Shown here: positions 32,488 to 34,290 of the stretch, piece by piece
How the letters are laid out: each line of letters begins with the position of its first letter
Position numbering within the stretch: position 1 is the first letter of the stretch
Program-made: the position numbers and the translations under genes
Notes under the pieces: generated by a model
Database searches by the model: none
What the model saw: the letters and a program-made list of their open reading frames with translations, nothing else
What the model was told of the DNA's origin: nothing
Source: a virus
IMG/VR virus record: IMGVR_UViG_3300029797_000011
Location: 1 to 34,290 of that record
Length of the DNA: 34,290 nt
Direction: 5' to 3' (one strand)

Positions 32488-32847
32488 ATGAGCATCCAGA
32501 CAATAAGCATAACACCGAATGAAAAAGGCACTGCCATTGTCACAATCTCACCGACTGATGAAGATGGTGCTGCCCTGGTCTTCGGGGAGCTTACCAGTCC
32601 ACAATGGAAGCTTATAAAGACGGACGGAACAGTGGACAACAGCAGGACCATTGCCGCCAGTTCCATGACATCCTTGGAGTTTGTTCTTTCCGGGGATGAT
32701 CTGGCAATCTTCGGGGATTCGGACCGTGGTAATCGGGTACTGTCATTTTATGCCACTTATGACAGTACCGCCGGATCTGGTTTGCCGCTGGTTGGGGAGT
32801 GCGTTTTTAATATTCAGAGGATATTCGGACAAACAGCCGAATCTTGA
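32488..32847 (+). CDS. Beta-rich protein ending the late operon
   Basis: This 119-residue protein looks all-beta: ISITPNEKGTAIVTISPTDE, PQWKLIKTDGTV and SFYATYDSTAGSGLPLVGEC. It resembles an immunoglobulin-like or decoration fold, without active-site motif. It is the last rightward gene before the stem-loop at 32851. Function unknown; virion attachment is a guess. Confidence 0.72.
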   Translation: MSIQTISITPNEKGTAIVTISPTDEDGAALVFGELTSPQWKLIKTDGTVDNSRTIAASSMTSLEFVLSGDDLAIFGDSDRGNRVLSFYATYDSTAGSGLPLVGECVFNIQRIFGQTAES

Positions 32848-32850
32848 TTT

Positions 32851-32886
32851 CATCCACCGGCATATCATAATGTGTGCCGGTGGATG
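32851..32886. terminator. 12-bp stem-loop between convergent transcription units
   Basis: CATCCACCGGCA (32851-32862) and TGCCGGTGGATG (32875-32886) pair perfectly with a 12-base loop. It sits between the end of the rightward late genes (32847) and the end of the leftward operon (32897). No perfect T-tract is on either strand, but position and stability suggest a bidirectional terminator or mRNA end. Confidence 0.65.
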
Positions 32887-32896
32887 TTACCTATTG

Positions 32897-33067
32897 TTAT
32901 CCTTTTACAATCTTGAATCCGTTATTTTTCAACCACGTGTGCAACTCTTTCGCAGTATGAATGCAGCTCTGCGTGCCGTAAAAGTAACACGTCTTCTTTT
33001 TCTCAAGATAATACTTGCATTTAACATCAATGCAGAATTCATTTTTTCTATATCTTCTTTCGCTCAT
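32897..33067 (-). CDS. Small Cys-rich protein (last of the leftward operon)
   Basis: This 56-residue gene is preceded by AAGGA with suitable spacing. Four cysteines occur as FCIDVKCKYY, KTCYFYG and SCIHTAKELHTWLK (Cys12, 17, 27, 35), a possible zinc or disulfide knuckle followed by a helix. The start is one base after the stop of its upstream neighbour. I know no proven function; perhaps an early phage regulatory or host-takeover protein. Confidence 0.7.
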   Translation of the reverse strand: MSERRYRKNEFCIDVKCKYYLEKKKTCYFYGTQSCIHTAKELHTWLKNNGFKIVKG

Positions 33068-33068
33068 T

Positions 33069-33326
33069 TTATTTCCTTTTTTCGATCAACGGACAACCGA
33101 CTGTAAGCATACAGTCCATCCGCTTGTGATATACTGCCGTCATATAAATATTTTCAAATGGGACAATCCCACGGATAACTTCTCCATCATCTTGACACAA
33201 AAAACAATTACCTGTTTTTAGCGCAACACGCATTCTGTCAATTCCGGCCAGCGTCGGAACACGTCCGTATCGCTCCCGGATACGATTGAAAACGTGAGTT
33301 TTAGCACTGGCTTTGTGGGACATCAT
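33069..33326 (-). CDS. Small protein, unknown (RERYG-type)
   Basis: This 85-residue protein starts at ATG 33326, overlapping the upstream stop by four bases (ATGA) with GGAG in front; an upstream GTG at 33335 is less likely. It reads FNRIRERYGRVPTLAGIDRM, then an alpha/beta segment with CFLCQDDGEVIRGIVPF and IYMTAVYHKRMDCMLTVGCP. The 'RERYG ... D ... G ... VY ... TV' layout recalls small phage/toxin-like proteins of the BECR/DUF4258 type, but no active site is sure. Cytoplasmic. Confidence 0.7.
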   Translation of the reverse strand: MMSHKASAKTHVFNRIRERYGRVPTLAGIDRMRVALKTGNCFLCQDDGEVIRGIVPFENIYMTAVYHKRMDCMLTVGCPLIEKRK

Positions 33327-33724
33327 TTGACCCACTCCTGATATCTCTCCCAGGCCGCTTCATGATCTATATCATCATTATAGAGATCCAGGCACGCCTG
33401 GCCTGTATCAATCACTGGATCTATCAATTTATGCCTTTCAGTTCGGCATTTTGCGCGGATATCAATCAATCCGGCAAGCAGCATTGATATAATTTCCTGC
33501 GGATTCATTGGGGCTGATAACAAACGCATAACCGCATCAGCGATTTCGTTTGTTTTGCGCTTTGATAGCTTCGCGTATGGATAAGCACCAGTCGCGATAT
33601 AGCCAGCTGAGCGTAGGTTTTCGCCAGCCTCAACCAGCTTTTGTCTTTTCTCTGTTTTTTTGATCTTTTCTCCGACCGCTGCTGACAGTGACAGCGTTGC
33701 AAAAATCTTTGTTGATGTGTTCAT
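33323..33724 (-). CDS. Helical protein of unknown function in the leftward operon
   Basis: This 133-residue protein has an N-terminal helical, weakly hydrophobic stretch (IFATLSLSAAVGEKI) and then charged helices (AKLSKRKTNEIADAVMRLLS; PQEIISMLLAGLIDIRAKCR). It ends with EAAWERYQEWVK. AAGGA precedes ATG 33724. The 3' end overlaps the next leftward gene. No known family recognised. Confidence 0.72.
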   Translation of the reverse strand: MNTSTKIFATLSLSAAVGEKIKKTEKRQKLVEAGENLRSAGYIATGAYPYAKLSKRKTNEIADAVMRLLSAPMNPQEIISMLLAGLIDIRAKCRTERHKLIDPVIDTGQACLDLYNDDIDHEAAWERYQEWVK

Positions 33725-33767
33725 AAGTTTTATCCTTTGTTAGCTGTAATTCTCATATATCCACTTG

Positions 33768-34055
33768 TTATAGTCTCCCAAGTCCTTCCAGTCGTTTCTT
33801 GTGTAGCTGTTCAATTTTTTCAACATCAAATTGATTCAGGTTGTCTGTTATTTCGGTATCTGTTGCGCCTCCTTCGTAATTTGTTTTTAAATAATACTGT
33901 CCTGGTTTTCCGGTATCAATTTTTCTTGGTTTGATGGTTACGATGTAATCATCTTTGTATTGACCAGACCCTTTTTTTATGGACAACGCTAACACTTTAT
34001 CGCTACCCAGGCGAACTGTTAATTTTTCTCCAAGGTACAATGGACAGTCTATCAT
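33768..34055 (-). CDS. First gene of the leftward operon, unknown function
   Basis: This 95-residue protein follows an excellent AAAGGAG site on the minus strand. N-terminal two-thirds are beta-rich (LYLGEKLTVRLGSDKVLALS; DYIVTIKPRKIDTGKPGQYY) and the end is helical (FDVEKIEQLHKKRLEGLGRL). It could be a small regulatory or anti-host protein, but nothing in the sequence proves it. The next gene begins 43 bases downstream. Confidence 0.75.
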   Translation of the reverse strand: MIDCPLYLGEKLTVRLGSDKVLALSIKKGSGQYKDDYIVTIKPRKIDTGKPGQYYLKTNYEGGATDTEITDNLNQFDVEKIEQLHKKRLEGLGRL

Positions 34056-34140
34056 TTTATCTCCTTTGTTTATATTTTAACTAAAATCAATTTAGCACAA
34101 AAACAAAACAAATAAAACAAAAAACTTTTTAAAAAAAAAT
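34056..34140. other. AT-rich divergent intergenic region
   Basis: This stretch between the leftward operon and the rightward promoter is strongly A/T-rich with long A and T runs, including AAACTTTTT (about 34120-34128) facing AAAAAAGTTT (about 34143-34152). No convincing leftward promoter is certain. Curved DNA or a regulator site is plausible. Confidence 0.4.
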
Positions 34141-34150
34141 TAAAAAAAGT

Positions 34151-34179
34151 TTGACTTTGAAAAAAAACTGGTGTATATT
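34151..34179 (+). promoter_or_regulatory. Strong sigma70-type rightward promoter
   Basis: TTGACT (34151-34156), a 17-base spacer and TATATT (34174-34179) match the consensus well. It lies 42 bases before the last gene start and faces right, away from the leftward operon, probably opening an early or regulatory unit. Confidence 0.75.
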
Positions 34180-34220
34180 GCAGTTATTGAGTGAGAGAAA
34201 CAACAACAAAGGAGCAAGCC

Positions 34221-34290
34221 ATGAAAAACACAATGAAGAGAGCACACGAGATTAGAAAGAAAGCAGCATCAAAATGGAACTGCGCAGTTT
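34221..34290 (+). CDS. Small protein after the promoter (3' end missing)
   Basis: The frame begins MKNTMKRAHEIRKKAASKWN and is still open at the window end. The AAAGGAG ribosome site (34209-34215) and promoter are well placed. 'M-K-R-A-H-E-I-R-K-x-A-A-x-K-W-N-C' resembles the start of small phage proteins of unknown role that I have seen near early/regulatory genes. Only 23 residues are visible, so nothing more can be said. Confidence 0.65.
   Translation, partial: MKNTMKRAHEIRKKAASKWNCAV

Noticed and set aside
1-34290. tRNA or rRNA genes and attachment sites
   Set aside because: I saw no cloverleaf with conserved T-arm or rRNA segments, and no integrase next to a repeated core; a tRNA scan would be needed to be sure.

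Overview
The window is the late (virion and lysis) half of a tailed-phage or prophage genome with long non-contractile tail (siphovirus) architecture. Almost everything from base 1 to about 32.85 kb lies on the + strand in the classical order: terminase, portal, ClpP-type prohead protease, HK97-fold capsid, head-tail joining, tail tube, frameshifted tail chaperones, tape measure, tail tip, fibres, lysis. A short convergent minus-strand operon follows, and a strong divergent promoter starts a new rightward gene at the right edge. No integrase, repressor, tRNA, rRNA or host gene is visible, so I cannot tell a prophage from a free phage or name the host. AGGAG-type ribosome sites, a GH108 endolysin and a 3TM-type holin suit a Gram-negative bacterium; a deltaproteobacterial host is only a guess.

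Region by region. Bases 1-2213 hold the end of the terminase small subunit, the large subunit and a small excisionase-like helix-turn-helix protein. Bases 2240-4080 form a self-contained insert bracketed by two terminators with the same stem. It has its own sigma70-type promoter, two arrays of a degenerate five-base unit (GGCNN; about 10 and 48 units), two proteins of unknown function (157 and 213 aa) each placed behind an array, and a 43-aa ribbon-helix-helix protein. The 213-aa protein ends in a glycine-rich stretch resembling the RAMP (Cas5/6/7) loop. This is the most unusual part of the window.

Bases 4181-7660 carry a small membrane protein, portal, protease and capsid. A free-standing HNH endonuclease with five tandem zinc-binding modules (7782-8927) sits behind the capsid gene under a structured leader. 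Bases 9000-12584 encode accessory head proteins (one jelly-roll/lectin-like) and four head-tail connector and tail-completion proteins. A double-domain glycosyltransferase (12623-13837) interrupts the tail genes. The tail tube gene ends in an intrinsic terminator. It is followed by a chaperone pair joined by a programmed -1 frameshift: slippery A AAA AAA plus an 11-bp stem-loop. The 1826-residue tape measure protein, the tail-tip hub and fibre, and a collagen-like fibre follow.

Lysis genes (27851-29198) are a coiled-coil/TM protein, a GH108 muramidase and a 3TM-type holin. After them come more virion-type proteins, including a fibre-like protein with 18 tandem 20-residue repeats. A 12-bp stem-loop at 32851-32886 separates the rightward late genes from four small leftward genes (34055 to 32897). 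Genes are tightly packed, with many 1-4 base stop/start overlaps, implying translational coupling. The terminators at 2240, 4054 and 14331 imply internal promoters, antitermination or deliberate stepping-down of expression.
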